A stretch of 64,000 bases of DNA from Aquimonas sp041395245 (GTDB taxonomy: Bacteria > Pseudomonadota > Gammaproteobacteria > Xanthomonadales > Xanthomonadaceae): the NCBI GenBank assembly GCA_041395245.1, contig JAWLAY010000018.1:33324-97323 (forward strand). Direction: 5' to 3'. A program made the position numbers and the translations under genes. The notes beneath the pieces were generated by a model. That model saw only the letters and a program-made list of their open reading frames with translations. It had not been told where the DNA came from and did no database searches. This document shows, in pieces, positions 63,467 to 64,000 of this stretch (position 1 is the first letter of the stretch; each line of letters starts with the position of its first letter).

Positions 63467-63676
63467 CTACTTGGTCAGGATGAGTTTGTCGTTCTGCGTG
63501 ATGCGCAGGCGATACTCCTGATCCCCGTGGACGATGGTCAGTTCGCGGTGACCACGCATCAGGTCATGGCTATTGACCTCCTGACGCGACGGTATCCGCG
63601 CCACCGGACGCGAGACATAGTTGGCGAAGGCGTGGTCGGTATCCGAGACAACCGCAGCATCAAGCATCAGGTTCAT
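63467..63676 (-). CDS. hemP: Hemin uptake protein HemP
   Basis: This small 69-residue protein ends in the HemP/HmuP core: RGHRELTIVHGDQEYRLR followed by ITQNDKLILTK. HmuP-type proteins are needed for expression or function of adjacent heme receptors in several Proteobacteria. It is first of the operon, 139 nt before the receptor gene, and 25 nt after a Fur box. The ATG at 63676 or 63667 could be used; the core is unaffected. Confidence 0.93.
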   Translation of the reverse strand: MNLMLDAAVVSDTDHAFANYVSRPVARIPSRQEVNSHDLMRGHRELTIVHGDQEYRLRITQNDKLILTK

Positions 63677-63700
63677 GGCGCGCTCCAGCGAGGACGATTA

Positions 63701-63732
63701 GCGAATAATAACGATTCGCATTTGCGCGTCAA
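63701..63732 (-). promoter_or_regulatory. Fur-controlled promoter of the hemP operon
   Basis: On the minus strand TTGACG (63727-63732) and TATTAT (63705-63710), 16 nt apart, form a good sigma-70 promoter. Overlapping the -10 is a 19-bp palindromic site at 63701-63719, GCGAAT-(7)-ATTCGC, which matches the 19-bp Fur consensus at 12 positions and is the only AT-rich patch around. Repression by Fur with iron is the expected control. Confidence 0.75.
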
Positions 63733-64000
63733 GCGTGATTCGAGCGCCAAAATTCCCACGGACCGCGGAGGCTCGCGTTCCGCACGAGCCCCGATCCAGC
63801 GTAATCGACGACACGGATGCACTTCCAACCTGCTGAAAAAAGGAAACTTTCCGTATCCCTCACCGACGCCACATCGCGAAACGGCATGGCAAGGCATGTC
63901 ACGAAAATGACACCTGACATGAAACCGCCACGCGTGCGCGTTATCCTCGCGGCGCAGAAGTCAAATTTTGCCTCCTTTGAACTTCGAGTGGGTAGCCGGC
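63733..64000. other. Right-end non-coding region
   Basis: The last 268 bp, upstream of the hemP promoter, have no gene I can support. A frame opening with ATG at 63907 on the plus strand stays open to the window end (31 codons) but has no ribosome site and no recognisable start. Confidence 0.5.

Noticed and set aside
63907..64000. Start of a plus-strand gene at the window end
   Set aside because: There are only 31 codons, no Shine-Dalgarno and no recognisable N-terminus; it cannot be supported.

Overview
The window is chromosomal DNA from a high-GC gammaproteobacterium. It most resembles the order Lysobacterales (Xanthomonadales). Supporting signs are a full 14-gene nuo operon placed between tRNA-Leu(GAG) and initiator tRNA-Met/rimP, a GyrA with Gln at position 83, several TonB-dependent receptors, and protein sequences close to what I recall of Xanthomonas RimP and NuoG. 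It reads as core chromosome with a few accessory islands. I see no phage, insertion sequence, CRISPR array, rRNA or plasmid gene.

Layout. Positions 1-17153 read leftward as tpiA-secG-tRNA-Leu-nuoABCDEFGHIJKLMN-tRNA-fMet-rimP. This is the tpiA/secG/leuU...metY/rimP chromosome segment with complex I inserted in it. nuoF carries an apparent one-base deletion. Positions 17268-23236 hold a short-chain dehydrogenase, a 2-oxoglutarate/Fe(II) dioxygenase, glmM, accD, a YkgJ-type cysteine-cluster protein, msrA and a glutathione transferase. Positions 23310-27756 hold gcvP behind a single-aptamer glycine riboswitch and a divergent aspartate/aromatic aminotransferase. Positions 27839-31381 form a probable phosphate-starvation unit: tandem Pho boxes, a TonB-dependent receptor and a PhoD-like phosphatase. 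Positions 31428-33565 hold a zinc-ribbon membrane protein and an SPFH protein with a C-terminal HTH. parC and gyrA follow, separated by an FAD oxidoreductase.

Positions 40586-45823 are a gtr-like surface-glycosylation cluster: a polyprenyl-phosphate glycosyltransferase, a GtrA flippase, a very large apparently double GT-C protein, and a membrane-protein fragment after an in-frame stop. After mtnA, a hypothetical gene and a GntP permease flanked by two copies of an interspersed repeat, a hemerythrin gene survives only as its 3' end.

The leftward housekeeping run at 49733-56334 is rlmD-nagZ-hpt-mtnP-yafS-like-rnhA-dnaQ-Ser/Thr kinase. Next come a ureide-degradation operon (uraD-alc-allA), an AstE/AspA-like M14 hydrolase and a secreted Mn-type superoxide dismutase. 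The right end is a heme-uptake operon (hemP-TonB receptor-HemS-like protein) with a promoter overlapped by a Fur box.

Links between genes: mtnP, hpt and mtnA together fit methylthioadenosine salvage through methylthioinosine. uraD, alc and allA cover the late steps from urate to glyoxylate. The two TonB systems carry recognisable but different starvation switches, phosphate for one and iron for the other.
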